Of a DNA stretch of 64,000 nt, positions 1 to 9,720 are shown piece by piece. Under the pieces are notes generated by a model. That model searched no databases. It was not told the origin of the DNA and worked only from the letters and a program-made list of their open reading frames with translations. Within the stretch, counting starts at the first letter, position 1, and each line of letters begins with the position of its first letter. Origin of the DNA: Gammaproteobacteria bacterium (lineage in GTDB: Bacteria; Pseudomonadota; Gammaproteobacteria; Steroidobacterales; Rariloculaceae); contig JAJDVG010000028.1 of the NCBI GenBank assembly GCA_022826245.1, forward strand, positions 55,917 through 119,916, in the 5' to 3' direction. The position numbers and the translations under genes were made by a program.

Positions 1-522
1 TACTACATCGGCGGCATCAAGAAGCATGCGCGAGCACTGAACGCGTTCACGAACGCCGCGACGAACAGCTACAAGCGGCTCGTCAAGGGCTTCGAGGCGC
101 CGACGCTGATCGCCCACTCGGCGCGCAACCGCTCCGCGGCCGTGCGCGTGCCGTTCGTCGCGAACCCGAAGGCCCGCCGGGTCGAGGTCAGGTTCCCGGA
201 CAGCACCGGCAACCCGTACTTCGCGTTCAGCGCGATGTTGATGGCCGGACTCGACGGTATCGTGAACAGGATCGACCCGGGCGAGCCCGTCGACAAAGAC
301 CTCTACGATCTGCCGCCCGAGGAAGAGAAGAACATCCGCACGGTCTGCTTCTCGCTGGGCGAAGCGCTCGAGGAGCTCGACCGCGACCGCGATTTCCTCA
401 AGGCAGGCGAAGTCTTCAGCGACGATCTCATCGACGCGTACATCGACCTCAAGCAGGACGAGCTCACGCTGCTGCAGAAGTCGACGCATCCCGTCGAATT
501 CGAGATGTACTACAGCTTGTAG
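1..522 (+). CDS. glnA: Glutamine synthetase type I, C-terminal part (5' end outside window)
   Basis: The first 173 codons seen are the C-terminal third of a type I glutamine synthetase, which makes glutamine from glutamate, ammonia and ATP in the cytoplasm. The frame opens with [13 protein letters not shown], followed by the conserved segments around [10 protein letters not shown] and [15 protein letters not shown]. The adenylylation loop LYDLPPEE is present, with its tyrosine codon at 304-306. This lies 71 residues before the C-terminus, matching Tyr397 of the 469-residue E. coli enzyme, so activity is probably tuned by GlnE adenylylation. The ntrBC genes just downstream fit nitrogen control of this locus. 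The promoter lies outside the window. Confidence 0.96.
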   Translation, partial: YYIGGIKKHARALNAFTNAATNSYKRLVKGFEAPTLIAHSARNRSAAVRVPFVANPKARRVEVRFPDSTGNPYFAFSAMLMAGLDGIVNRIDPGEPVDKDLYDLPPEEEKNIRTVCFSLGEALEELDRDRDFLKAGEVFSDDLIDAYIDLKQDELTLLQKSTHPVEFEMYYSL

Positions 523-548
523 GCGGACGACCGAAGCCGCCGTCAGCG

Positions 549-588
549 ACCGAATCTGGCGGGATCGTCAAGATCCCGCCCGTTCGGT
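549..588 (+). terminator. Stem-loop after glnA
   Basis: A perfect 9-bp inverted repeat, GGCGGGATC / GATCCCGCC (558-566 and 572-580), has a 5-nt loop. It is extended by an outer ACCGAA/TTCGGT arm (549-554, 583-588). It sits 27 bp after the glnA stop. No T-run follows, so this may be a 3'-end stabiliser or a weak terminator rather than a canonical intrinsic one. Confidence 0.5.
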
Positions 589-623
589 TGGTCCGCGCCG
601 AGCGCGGGCGGTAAGCTTGGAGT

Positions 624-1175
624 GTGCGTACTTGGCTGATCCTTTCCTGCATGCTCTTCTCGACCGCGAGCCTGGCCGTGCCGGTCTGGACGTGGGTGGA
701 CGAACACGGCCTGCGGCACTTCTCCGACCGGCCGGGACCGGGCGCGCGCCTGATCGAACTCGCGAGCGCGCCGGCCGTCTCGCTGCCTGCGGCGCCGGCG
801 CCCGCAGCGGTCGGGTCGGCGCCGAACGATGCCGGCGCCGCGGTACCCACAAGGCCGTACACGACCTTCGCGGTCGCGAGTCCGGCGGACGGGCAGACCC
901 TGTGGAACATCGGAGGCCGGCTCGAGGTGCGCGTGGAACTGGCGCCGGCGCTGCAGCCGGGCCATCGGCTCGACGTGGAGTTCGACGGCCGGCGGCTGGA
1001 GCTCGCGGCGGCCGCGCCGCAATTCACGGTCCCGGACGTCTACCGGGGGACGCATACGCTCAATGCCGTGATCGTCGACGACCGGGGCGAGGAGCTGCTT
1101 CGCTCGTCCGGCGTGACGTTCGCGGTGCAGCAAACGAGCATTCTCAACCCAAACAATCCGCAAAATCCCCGCTGA
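624..1175 (+). CDS. DUF4124-type periplasmic protein
   Basis: This is a 183-residue exported protein of unknown function. An N-terminal signal peptide (residues 1-19, ending SLAVP) is followed by WTWVDEHGLRHFSDRPGPGA, the pattern typical of DUF4124 domains. After an Ala/Pro-rich linker, residues 75-160 form a beta-rich segment ending in a polar tail. It lies between glnA and ntrB, and its stop overlaps the proposed ntrB start. DUF4124 proteins often sit at the glnA-ntrBC locus in gammaproteobacteria, although no role in nitrogen control is established. The start at 624 gives a good signal sequence. Confidence 0.78.
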   Translation: MRTWLILSCMLFSTASLAVPVWTWVDEHGLRHFSDRPGPGARLIELASAPAVSLPAAPAPAAVGSAPNDAGAAVPTRPYTTFAVASPADGQTLWNIGGRLEVRVELAPALQPGHRLDVEFDGRRLELAAAAPQFTVPDVYRGTHTLNAVIVDDRGEELLRSSGVTFAVQQTSILNPNNPQNPR

Positions 1176-2231
1176 GGCACCGGCCGCGCGCGCCCGGCGC
1201 CGACAGTCTGCTGCGCAGCCAGACGACTGCGCTCGTCGCCGTCGACGACACGCTGACCGTGACTTTCCTCAATGCCGCTGCGGAGAACCTGCTCGGGCTC
1301 AGCGAGCGGCAGGTCATCGGGCGAACGATCGAATCGCTTGCGCAACCGTCGGCGGAACTCGTCAAGCTCTGCCGCAGAGCGCTCAACACGGGGTTGACCA
1401 TCGGCTTGCGCGAGTTCGCCGCGCGCATCGGCGAGCGCGAACTCAACCTGCACTGCCAGGCCGCGCCGATCGACGACGAGCGCGGCCTGCTGCTCGAGCT
1501 ATTCGATACCGACCGGGACAGCACGATCCGCCGCGAGGCGGAAATCGAGGCCCAGCGCAAGCTGTCGCGGCAGGTGATCCGCCAACTGGCCCATGAGGTC
1601 AAGAACCCGCTGGTGGGCCTGCGGGGCGCCGCGCAGCTCCTCGAACGCCAGCTTCCGCGCCCCGAACTCAAGGACTACACGCGCGTCATCATCGACGAGG
1701 CCGACCGGCTTGCGGCCCTGGTCGACAGCGTCCTGTCGACCGGCGGCGCGCCGGTGCCGGACGAGTTCAACCTGCACGAGATCACCGAACGCGTAGCGAA
1801 TCTGCTTGCGGCGGAACTGCCGCCCGGCGTCGAACTCGACCGCGACTACGACCCGAGCCTGCCGCCGCTGCGGGCCGACCGCAGCCAGATGATCCAGGCC
1901 TTCCTGAACCTGGCGCGCAACGCCATGCAGGCGGTCGGGGCGGACGGGCGCATCGTGCTCAGGACGCGGGCGCTGCACAATCACCGGATCGACGGCGGCC
2001 AGCACCGGCTCGTGCTCTCGGCCGAAGTACAGGACGACGGACCGGGAGTCTCGGCGGATCTTGCCGGGACGATCTTCTATCCGCTGGTCACGGGCAGGAA
2101 GTCGGGCACGGGGCTCGGGCTCACGATCGCCCAGGACCTCGTAAGCCGCAACGGCGGCTACATCGAATACCGGAGCCGGCCGGGCAAGACGGTCTTTCGA
2201 ATGCGCCTGCCCGTCGACGGAGCCGCCAACA

Positions 2232-2239
<8 letters not shown>
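1172..2239 (+). CDS. glnL: Nitrogen regulation sensor kinase NtrB
   Basis: This is the cytoplasmic two-component histidine kinase/phosphatase that, with PII, sets NtrC phosphorylation according to nitrogen status. A PAS domain (about residues 10-120) precedes the DHp helix with the H-box QLAHEVKNPL, the N-box NLARNAMQAV, and the ATP-lid motifs DDGPGV and GTGLGLTIA. No ATG, GTG or TTG lies near the expected start. I chose a CTG at 1172 that overlaps the previous stop as CTGA. It puts the phosphoacceptor His at residue 141, against 139 in E. coli, and gives 355 aa against 349, so the length supports it. Its end overlaps ntrC by 8 bp, implying translational coupling. Confidence 0.9.
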
Positions 2240-3632
<1,393 letters not shown>

Positions 3633-3649
3633 CGCGACTCCGCGCAATA

Positions 3650-4582
3650 TCACGAACGGCCGGACGTCCTCTCGATATCGGCGATGACCGCCTCGGCGAG
3701 TTCGAGTGCGGCGATGCCGTCGCGCCCGGTCACGCGGCAGGGCGTGTCGCGGAGCACGGAATCGACGAAAGCCTCGGTTTCGGCAAGCAGGGCGTCGCCC
3801 TTGTCCAGGCGCCAACTCCGCTCCTCCAACGGCTGTGCGCCGCCGCTCGTCACGCGCCGCACCTCGCCTCCGCCGAAGTCGAGCGACACGTACTGATTCT
3901 CCTGGAACACGCGGAACTTGCGTTGGGCGCTCATCGAGACGCGCGATGCCGTGACGTTCGCGATGGCGCCGTTCGCGAACTCGATGCGGGCGTTGGCGAT
4001 GTCGGTGCTGTCCGTGAGCACGGCGATCCCGACGGCCGACACCTTGCGCGGTCGGGCGTCCACGAGCGAGAGGATCACGTCGAGATCGTGAATCATCAGG
4101 TCGAGCACGACGTTGACGTCGGCGCCCCGCGCATTGAAGGCCGCGAGCCGGTGGCACTCGATGAAGCGCACATCGTCGAGCGTCTCGCGCGCGGACAGCA
4201 GCGCCGGGTTGAACCGCTCCACGTGCCCGACCTGCAGCTTCAAATCGCGCTGCTCGGCGAGTTCGGTCAGGGCAACCGCCTCGCGGCTGGTCGGCGTCAT
4301 GGGCTTTTCGACGAGCACGTGCACATCGTGCTCGAGAAAGAGCCGCGTCAGCTCGAAGTGCGCCGCCGTGCTCGCCGCGACCGTGACGGCATCGACCTTG
4401 CCGAGCAGCTCCCGGCAATCGCGAAAGAACGTCGTGCCGAGTTCCCGGGCGACCGCCTGGCCCACGTCGTCGCGAATGTCACAGACCGCGACGAGTTCCG
4501 CGCTCGGCAGCGCCGCGTACTTCTGCGCGTGAAACCGGCCGAGGTAGCCCACGCCGACGACGGCGACGCGCAGCCGCTTCAC
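3650..4582 (-). CDS. Gfo/Idh/MocA-family oxidoreductase, GnnA-like candidate
   Basis: This 310-aa NAD(P)-dependent oxidoreductase starts at a GTG that overlaps the lpxA stop (GTGA), so the two are translationally coupled. The N-terminal Rossmann motif is VGVGYLGRFHAQ, followed by the family's VLVEKPMTP (EKP) motif near residue 95. The C-terminal alpha/beta dimerisation domain carries HVERFNPA and MIHDLDVI. In Acidithiobacillus ferrooxidans a homologue next to lpxA, GnnA, oxidises UDP-GlcNAc at C3 for 2,3-diamino lipid A. The position here suggests the same, but no GnnB aminotransferase gene is adjacent. It could instead act on another nucleotide sugar. Confidence 0.85.
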   Translation of the reverse strand: MKRLRVAVVGVGYLGRFHAQKYAALPSAELVAVCDIRDDVGQAVARELGTTFFRDCRELLGKVDAVTVAASTAAHFELTRLFLEHDVHVLVEKPMTPTSREAVALTELAEQRDLKLQVGHVERFNPALLSARETLDDVRFIECHRLAAFNARGADVNVVLDLMIHDLDVILSLVDARPRKVSAVGIAVLTDSTDIANARIEFANGAIANVTASRVSMSAQRKFRVFQENQYVSLDFGGGEVRRVTSGGAQPLEERSWRLDKGDALLAETEAFVDSVLRDTPCRVTGRDGIAALELAEAVIADIERTSGRS

Positions 4583-5364
4583 GGCCTTGCCACCCCTCGC
4601 TCGGAGGTCGCGAGAAAGTCGACGAAGTGCTCCATCCGCGGGCTCGGCGCGCACTCTTCGCCGATTCGCGCCAGGACCTCATCCATCGTCAGCGACCGGT
4701 CGAGCAGGATCCTGAGCGCCCGATCGAGGTTCCTGCGTTCCGCCGCATCGACGCCGGCGCGCCGGAGCCCGACCCGGTTCAGCGCTCGCGGCACGGCCCA
4801 GTGACCTTCGGCGATCGTGTACGGCGGGATGTCCTTGTTGGCGAAGGCCCCGGCCGTCAGGAAGCAGAACGACCCGAGCCGGACGAACTGCGTGACGCCC
4901 GCAAGCCCGCTCAGCAGCGCGTCGTCCTCGACCGCGACGTGGCCTGCGAGCTGGGTGGCATTGGTGATGACGACCCGGTCGCCGACCCGGCAGTCGTGGC
5001 CCAGATGCACGAACGCCATGATCAGGGTGTCGTTGCCGATGCGCGTGACGCCGCCGCCCTTCGGCGTGCCGACGTTGATGCTCACGTATTCGCCGATCCG
5101 GTTGCCGTCGCCGATCACGAGTTCCGTGTCGGCGTCGACGTAGCTCGTATCCTGGGGAGGGCCGCCAAGCACGGCTCCGGTCTGAATGAGGTTGTCCGCG
5201 CCGATGCGCACCCGCCCGTGACGCCCGCCGAGGCGCGCATGCGACTCGACGATCGTGCCCGCGCCGATCTCGACCCGGCCCTCGATGACGCAGTACGGGC
5301 CGACTTCGACATCGGCAGCCAGCCTGGCTCGATCGGAGACGATTGCTGTGGGGTGGATGCTCAA
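4579..5364 (-). CDS. lpxA: LpxA-type UDP-N-acetylglucosamine O-acyltransferase
   Basis: This 261-aa left-handed beta-helix acyltransferase has hexapeptide repeats through about residue 185 and a helical C-terminal domain, the usual LpxA length (262 in E. coli). It would add a 3-hydroxyacyl chain to UDP-GlcNAc or its 3-amino analogue, the first step of lipid A synthesis. The catalytic-His block HLGHDC matches E. coli HIAHDC. By hand alignment, residues matching E. coli His160, Gly173 and His191 are Thr, Ala and Trp. This suggests altered chain length or substrate. No lpxD, fabZ or lpxB is adjacent, so it may be a paralogue. It is coupled to the downstream oxidoreductase. Confidence 0.85.
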   Translation of the reverse strand: MSIHPTAIVSDRARLAADVEVGPYCVIEGRVEIGAGTIVESHARLGGRHGRVRIGADNLIQTGAVLGGPPQDTSYVDADTELVIGDGNRIGEYVSINVGTPKGGGVTRIGNDTLIMAFVHLGHDCRVGDRVVITNATQLAGHVAVEDDALLSGLAGVTQFVRLGSFCFLTAGAFANKDIPPYTIAEGHWAVPRALNRVGLRRAGVDAAERRNLDRALRILLDRSLTMDEVLARIGEECAPSPRMEHFVDFLATSERGVARP

Positions 5365-5448
5365 GGCTGCTCGCTCACGGTCGGTTCAGGGCTCCATTAC
5401 ACCAGAGCGCTTGCGAGAGCAAGCGAGACCCGAGCAGAATTGCCGCCC

Positions 5449-6486
5449 ATGCCCGCGAATCTGAGTCCCGAGTACAAGAAGGCCGAACAGGCGTTTCGCG
5501 CGGCCCGCGACGAAGCCGAGCGGCTGGCCTGCCTCAAGGACATGCTGAGGACGATTCCGAAGCACAAGGGCACGGAACACCTGCAGGCGGACATCAAGAG
5601 CCGCATCAAGCAGCTTACCGAGGAGCTCGCCGGGCCGCGCAAGGGCGCCACGCGCACCGGTCCCGTGCATTCCGTGCGGCGCGAAGGCGCCGCACAGATC
5701 GCCCTGCTCGGACCGCCCAACGCCGGCAAGTCGAGCCTCCACGTCAGGCTCACGGGCTCGCGCGCCGACATCGGGCCGTATCCGCACACGACCCACGCGC
5801 CGATGCCGGGCATGCTCGCCTACGAAGACATCCACTTTCAGCTCATCGACCTGCCGCCGATCTCGGCGGACTTCTTCGAGCCGTGGTTCGTCAACGCCCT
5901 GCAGCCCGCCGACGCGGCCATGCTCGTCGTCGACATCTCCGATCCGGATTGCACCGATCATGTCGTGACGATCCTCGAACGGCTCGAGGAGAGGAAAATC
6001 ACGCTGAGCGAGCGCTGGCCGGCCGCCGGGCAGCCCGCGCCGGACGCGGACGATGCCGGGGACGAACTGGCGCTCGACCCGTTCCGGATCAATCTGCCCA
6101 CGCTTCTGGTGGCGAACAAGATCGACCGCAACCCGGACCCCGAGGACATCCGGGTGCTCAAGGAACTGACGGGCGTGAGCTTTCCCGCGCAGGCGGTTTC
6201 GACCGAATCGAGTCAGGGGCTCGACGCGCTCGGCCGGTTTCTTTTCACGCAACTTAAGGTCGTGCGTGTCTATACCAAGGCTCCGGGCAAGCCGGCCGAG
6301 ATGGACCGGCCGTTCACGCTGCGCACGGGAGCGAGCGTGCTCGACGTGGCGCGCCTCGTGCACAAGGACTTCGCTGGGTCGCTGCGCTATGCGCGCGCCT
6401 GGGGGGGAAAGGTGTTCGACGGTCAGCAGGTCGGACCGGAGCACGAGGTCGTCGACGGCGACATCGTCGAACTGCACATGCGCTGA
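5449..6486 (+). CDS. DRG-type GTPase with C-terminal TGS domain
   Basis: This 345-aa cytoplasmic GTP-binding protein is related to the DRG/Obg group. A helical N-terminus (residues 1-75) precedes the G domain with G1 GPPNAGKSS. The switch II region reads DLPP instead of the common DxxG. G4 is NKID. The last 70 residues form a TGS domain (FTLRTGASVLDVARLVHKDF to DGDIVELHMR), a likely RNA or ribosome contact. The ATG at 5449 was chosen because family similarity begins there; the open frame extends far upstream but lies antisense to lpxA. Its function in bacteria is unclear. Confidence 0.86.
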   Translation: MPANLSPEYKKAEQAFRAARDEAERLACLKDMLRTIPKHKGTEHLQADIKSRIKQLTEELAGPRKGATRTGPVHSVRREGAAQIALLGPPNAGKSSLHVRLTGSRADIGPYPHTTHAPMPGMLAYEDIHFQLIDLPPISADFFEPWFVNALQPADAAMLVVDISDPDCTDHVVTILERLEERKITLSERWPAAGQPAPDADDAGDELALDPFRINLPTLLVANKIDRNPDPEDIRVLKELTGVSFPAQAVSTESSQGLDALGRFLFTQLKVVRVYTKAPGKPAEMDRPFTLRTGASVLDVARLVHKDFAGSLRYARAWGGKVFDGQQVGPEHEVVDGDIVELHMR

Positions 6487-6492
6487 CAGGCG

Positions 6493-7446
6493 TCAGCCGC
6501 TGGCCGGAACGTCGAGCGCATCGCCGGAGTCGAGCGCGCCAACGAGTTCGGCGACGGACCCAAGACCGTGTGAGTCAAGGTAACTCGCGAGCCCGGCGTT
6601 GATCTTCTTCGCGGCCAGCGGATCGTAGAAGAGCGCCGTGCCGACTCCGACGGTGGCGGACCCGGCCAGCAGGAAGGTCAGCGCATCGTCCGCGGTCTCG
6701 ATTCCACCCTGGCCGATGATGGGCGTGCCGTCGCGCCTGACTTCCTCGTAGACCTGGTGCACCTTGAGCAAAGCGATCGGCCGGATCGCCGGACCCGACA
6801 GCCCGCCCTGGATGTTGCCGATGATCGGCTGACGCGTTTCCGGGTCGATGGCCATGCCCATGAGCGTGTTGATGACGGCGAACGCGTCGGCGCCGGCGTC
6901 GACGCAGGCGCGCGCGTTCGCGGCGATGTCGGTCTGGTTCGGCGAGAGCTTGACGATGAGCGGTTTGCGCGTCACCGCGCGGCAGGCCGCGACGACCTGC
7001 GCCGACATCCCCGGGTAGTTGCCGAATGCCACGCCGCCCTCCCTGACGTTCGGGCAGGAGATGTTGATCTCCATCGCGTCGATGGGCGAATCGTCGAACC
7101 GCCGCGTGACCTCGGCGTACTCCTCGACGGTCGAGCCGCAGACGTTGGCGATGAAGCGCGTTTCGTCGAAGTCGAGCTTCGGCAGGATCTCGCGGATCAC
7201 GTGATCGACGCCGGGATTCTGCAGGCCGATCGCGTTCAGCATGCCGGCGGGCGTCTCCCAGACGCGGTGCGGGGCATTACCGAGCCGCGGCGCAAGCGTC
7301 GTGCCCTTGAGGACGATCGCGCCCGCGTCAGTGTTCGAGAAGCCCGCGACGCGCGTGTACTCCTCGCCGAAGCCGACACAGCCCGACAGCAGCACGATGG
7401 GCGAGTCGAGCTTAAGGCCGCAGAAGTCGATGGCCAGGGGGTTCAT
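6493..7446 (-). CDS. pyrD: Dihydroorotate dehydrogenase, class 1 type
   Basis: This 317-aa FMN TIM-barrel protein would oxidise dihydroorotate to orotate in pyrimidine synthesis. The active-site loop reads NISCPNVREGG, with cysteine as the base, as in class 1 cytosolic enzymes (class 2 uses serine). Other conserved parts are GMLNAIGLQNPG, IVKLSPN and PIIGQGGIETADDAL near the C-terminus. The ATG at 7446 starts at the conserved N-terminus. No pyrK partner is adjacent, so whether it is type 1A or 1B is uncertain. It is convergent with the GTPase gene, 6 bp apart. Confidence 0.87.
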   Translation of the reverse strand: MNPLAIDFCGLKLDSPIVLLSGCVGFGEEYTRVAGFSNTDAGAIVLKGTTLAPRLGNAPHRVWETPAGMLNAIGLQNPGVDHVIREILPKLDFDETRFIANVCGSTVEEYAEVTRRFDDSPIDAMEINISCPNVREGGVAFGNYPGMSAQVVAACRAVTRKPLIVKLSPNQTDIAANARACVDAGADAFAVINTLMGMAIDPETRQPIIGNIQGGLSGPAIRPIALLKVHQVYEEVRRDGTPIIGQGGIETADDALTFLLAGSATVGVGTALFYDPLAAKKINAGLASYLDSHGLGSVAELVGALDSGDALDVPASG

Positions 7447-7544
7447 GGATCGGCAGCGTCCGGCGTCGTGCTCGCGGCAGCGTCGCAAGCATTATTGTGC
7501 GCCGCTCGATGCCGCATCAAGCCGGGCAAGCGCGGCGCCATCCG

Positions 7545-8555
7545 CTAACCAAGTTCGGCCATCACCGGCCGGCGCATGAGCGCGGCAACGGCGTCGTGGG
7601 GGCTGACGCCCTCGTAGAGCACCCGGTGGATCTGCTCGACGATCGGCATGCCGACATCGAGCCGCTTCGCTACCAGACGCACGGATCGGGCGCCGAAGTA
7701 ACCCTCGACGACCTGACCGATGTCGCGCCGGGCCTGCCGGGCGGTCTGACCGCGGGCGAGCGCAAGGCCGAAGCGGCGGTTGCGCGACTGGTCGTCGGTA
7801 CAGGTCAGCACGAGATCGCCCATCCCGGCCAGGCCCATGAACGTGTCCCGGCGCGCGCCGACCGCAAGCCCGAGCCGGGTCATCTCGGCCAGGCTCCGGG
7901 TCAGCAGCGCGATGCGCGTGTTGGCGCCGAAGCCCAGACCGTCGGAGATTCCCGCGCCGATCGCAAAGACGTTCTTCGTGGCGCCGCCGACCTCCACGCC
8001 GATGATGTCGCTCGAGGTATAGGCGCGAAAGGTCTCCGTCGTGATCGACTCGGCCAGCCCTCGCGCGTAGTCGGCGCTCGCCGAGGCAATCGTCATCGCG
8101 CTCGGCAATCCGGCCCCGACCTCGGCCGCGAAGGTGGGCCCGGAAAGGACGCCCGTCGGCAGGTCGAGAGGCAACACCTCGGCGACGACCTGGTGGGGCA
8201 GGAGGCCCGTTTCGAGCTCGAAGCCCTTGGTCGCCCAGGCGAGACCCCGCAACGGGACGCCGCTGGCCGCGATGGCCGCGAGCGTCTCGCGGAAGGCGTG
8301 GCTCGGCACCGCGACGAGCACGTCCTCGACACCGTCGAGCGCATGGGTCAATTCCGCGGTGACGGACAGGCCCGCGGGGAAGTCCGCGCCCGGCAGATAG
8401 CGCCGGTTGGCGCGGTCGCAGGCCAGGGATTCGACCTGCGCGCGGTCGCGGCTCCAGAGCACCGTCCCGCGGCCGGCGCGGGCCAACTGGATCGCGAGCG
8501 CCGTACCCCAGGAACCGGCGCCGAGCACCGCGACCGGATTGGGGCCCGTGACCAC
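7545..8555 (-). CDS. gpsA: Glycerol-3-phosphate dehydrogenase [NAD(P)+]
   Basis: This 336-aa cytoplasmic enzyme makes sn-glycerol-3-phosphate from DHAP for phospholipid synthesis. The nucleotide-binding motif GAGSWGTALA is at residues 11-20. The catalytic lysine lies in GGATKNVFAIGAGISDGLG, and FGANTRIAL and the C-terminal helices are intact. It is last in a rhodanese-secB-gpsA run, matching the E. coli order yibN-grxC-secB-gpsA without grxC. The length is typical. Confidence 0.96.
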   Translation of the reverse strand: MVTGPNPVAVLGAGSWGTALAIQLARAGRGTVLWSRDRAQVESLACDRANRRYLPGADFPAGLSVTAELTHALDGVEDVLVAVPSHAFRETLAAIAASGVPLRGLAWATKGFELETGLLPHQVVAEVLPLDLPTGVLSGPTFAAEVGAGLPSAMTIASASADYARGLAESITTETFRAYTSSDIIGVEVGGATKNVFAIGAGISDGLGFGANTRIALLTRSLAEMTRLGLAVGARRDTFMGLAGMGDLVLTCTDDQSRNRRFGLALARGQTARQARRDIGQVVEGYFGARSVRLVAKRLDVGMPIVEQIHRVLYEGVSPHDAVAALMRRPVMAELG

Positions 8556-8606
8556 TGTTCGGCTTACGCTTTCGTGCCCATGGCAGCGCTGCAGGCCGCG
8601 ATCCGC

Positions 8607-9116
8607 CTAATGGGTTTCTCCGGGATCGATCAGCGGCTGCGGGGCGGCGGGCGCGCCTTCCTGTTGCTGCTGCTCGCGTTCGCGCAGGGCCTGCGCGTAG
8701 AGGGCGTCGAAATTGATCGGCTGCATCAACAGCGGCGGGAAGCCTCCCCTCGTGGACAGGTCCGAGATCGCTTCGCGCGCGTAGGGATAAAGCGTCGCGG
8801 GACAGTAGCTGCCGATCAGCGTCTGGCGTTCCTCGGCCGTATAGCCCTGCAACAGAAACACGCCGGCCTGGGTGATCTCGACGAGAAACAGCGTATCTTC
8901 GTTGAGCTTGGCTTCCGCCGTCATCGTCAACGTGACCTCGACGTTGTCCCCGCCGATGTCCTTGTGACCGGAGCGCATGTTGAGCTGCGTCTGGGTCTGT
9001 TCGTCGGTTTCCATCCTGAACACGTCGGGCGCCTTCGGGGATTCGAAGGACAGGTCCTTGACGTAGATCTTCTGCAGGATGAGCTGTTTCGTCGGAGTCG
9101 TCTGTTCGTCGGCCAT
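8607..9116 (-). CDS. secB: Protein-export chaperone SecB
   Basis: This 169-aa cytosolic chaperone holds preproteins unfolded and delivers them to SecA. Family blocks QKIYVKDLSFESP, LVEITQAGVF and PATLYPYAREAISDLSTRGGFPPLLMQPINFDALY are all present. The acidic/Gln-rich tail after residue 150 varies in the family. The ATG at 9116 begins the conserved protein. It is transcribed with gpsA downstream and the rhodanese gene upstream. Confidence 0.97.
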   Translation of the reverse strand: MADEQTTPTKQLILQKIYVKDLSFESPKAPDVFRMETDEQTQTQLNMRSGHKDIGGDNVEVTLTMTAEAKLNEDTLFLVEITQAGVFLLQGYTAEERQTLIGSYCPATLYPYAREAISDLSTRGGFPPLLMQPINFDALYAQALREREQQQQEGAPAAPQPLIDPGETH

Positions 9117-9160
9117 GGTGGTGGTTCTCTTCTGGTCAGGTTGGTTCGGCGCCGTTGCGT

Positions 9161-9580
9161 CTACTTGACCAACGGCAGGTTTTCGGAGCGCCAGCCGGCG
9201 AGTCCCGTGCGCATGCTGACGACATTCTCGAAGCCCGCCTTGCGCAGTGCCGAAGCGGCCTTGGCGGAGTCCGCGCCGTTCTCGCATACGGTCAGCAGCG
9301 CCTTGCCCTTCGGTTTCTTGACGGCCTTGTCGCTCGTCTCGATCTCGCGGAGCTTGATGTTGCGGGCGTTGACGATGTGGCCTTGCGAGAAGGCTTCGGT
9401 CTGGCGCACGTCGATGACGACGGCGCCGCGGTTGATCAATTGCACGGCCTCGCCGGGCAAGACGGAAGTACCGCTCTGCGCCCTGAGCTTGAGCTCATAG
9501 AAGATCACGGCCGTGAGCGACGCCATCACGGCTATGGCGAGGTAGGGGTGGTTCGCGGCAAATTCGGCCAACTGGCCCAT
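9161..9580 (-). CDS. Membrane-anchored rhodanese-like protein (YibN type)
   Basis: This 139-aa protein has one N-terminal membrane segment (about residues 12-30, LAIAVMASLTAVIFYELKL) and a single rhodanese domain. The active-loop cysteine lies in LLTVCENGADS, so sulfur transfer is possible. The substrate is unknown. E. coli YibN is its positional match upstream of secB. The ATG at 9580 was chosen because it gives the anchor directly; an upstream in-frame start at 9637 would run into the repeat element. Confidence 0.86.
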   Translation of the reverse strand: MGQLAEFAANHPYLAIAVMASLTAVIFYELKLRAQSGTSVLPGEAVQLINRGAVVIDVRQTEAFSQGHIVNARNIKLREIETSDKAVKKPKGKALLTVCENGADSAKAASALRKAGFENVVSMRTGLAGWRSENLPLVK

Positions 9581-9615
9581 GGAGCGCCCCGCACGAGCGA
9601 AAAGACGCGCAATTA

Positions 9616-9707
9616 TAGCAGCGGCAAATTGCTGCATCGCCGGTCGATCGGCCGTCTTCGGCCAGGCGTTTCGCGCAATGCAGCGGGGCTTTTGCCATGG
9701 GCTGCTA
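9616..9707. repeat. Dispersed palindromic repeat, short copy
   Basis: This 92-bp segment in the divergent rhodanese/envC gap is bounded by TAGCAGC and GCTGCTA inverted ends. Its right half (GCTGCATCGCCGGTCGAT, then GGGGCTTTTGCCATGGGCTGCTA) closely resembles the right half of the 166-bp element at 41650-41815. I infer a shared repeat family. Its left half is shorter and more decayed. Confidence 0.5.
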
Positions 9708-9720
9708 AACTGGACACCCG

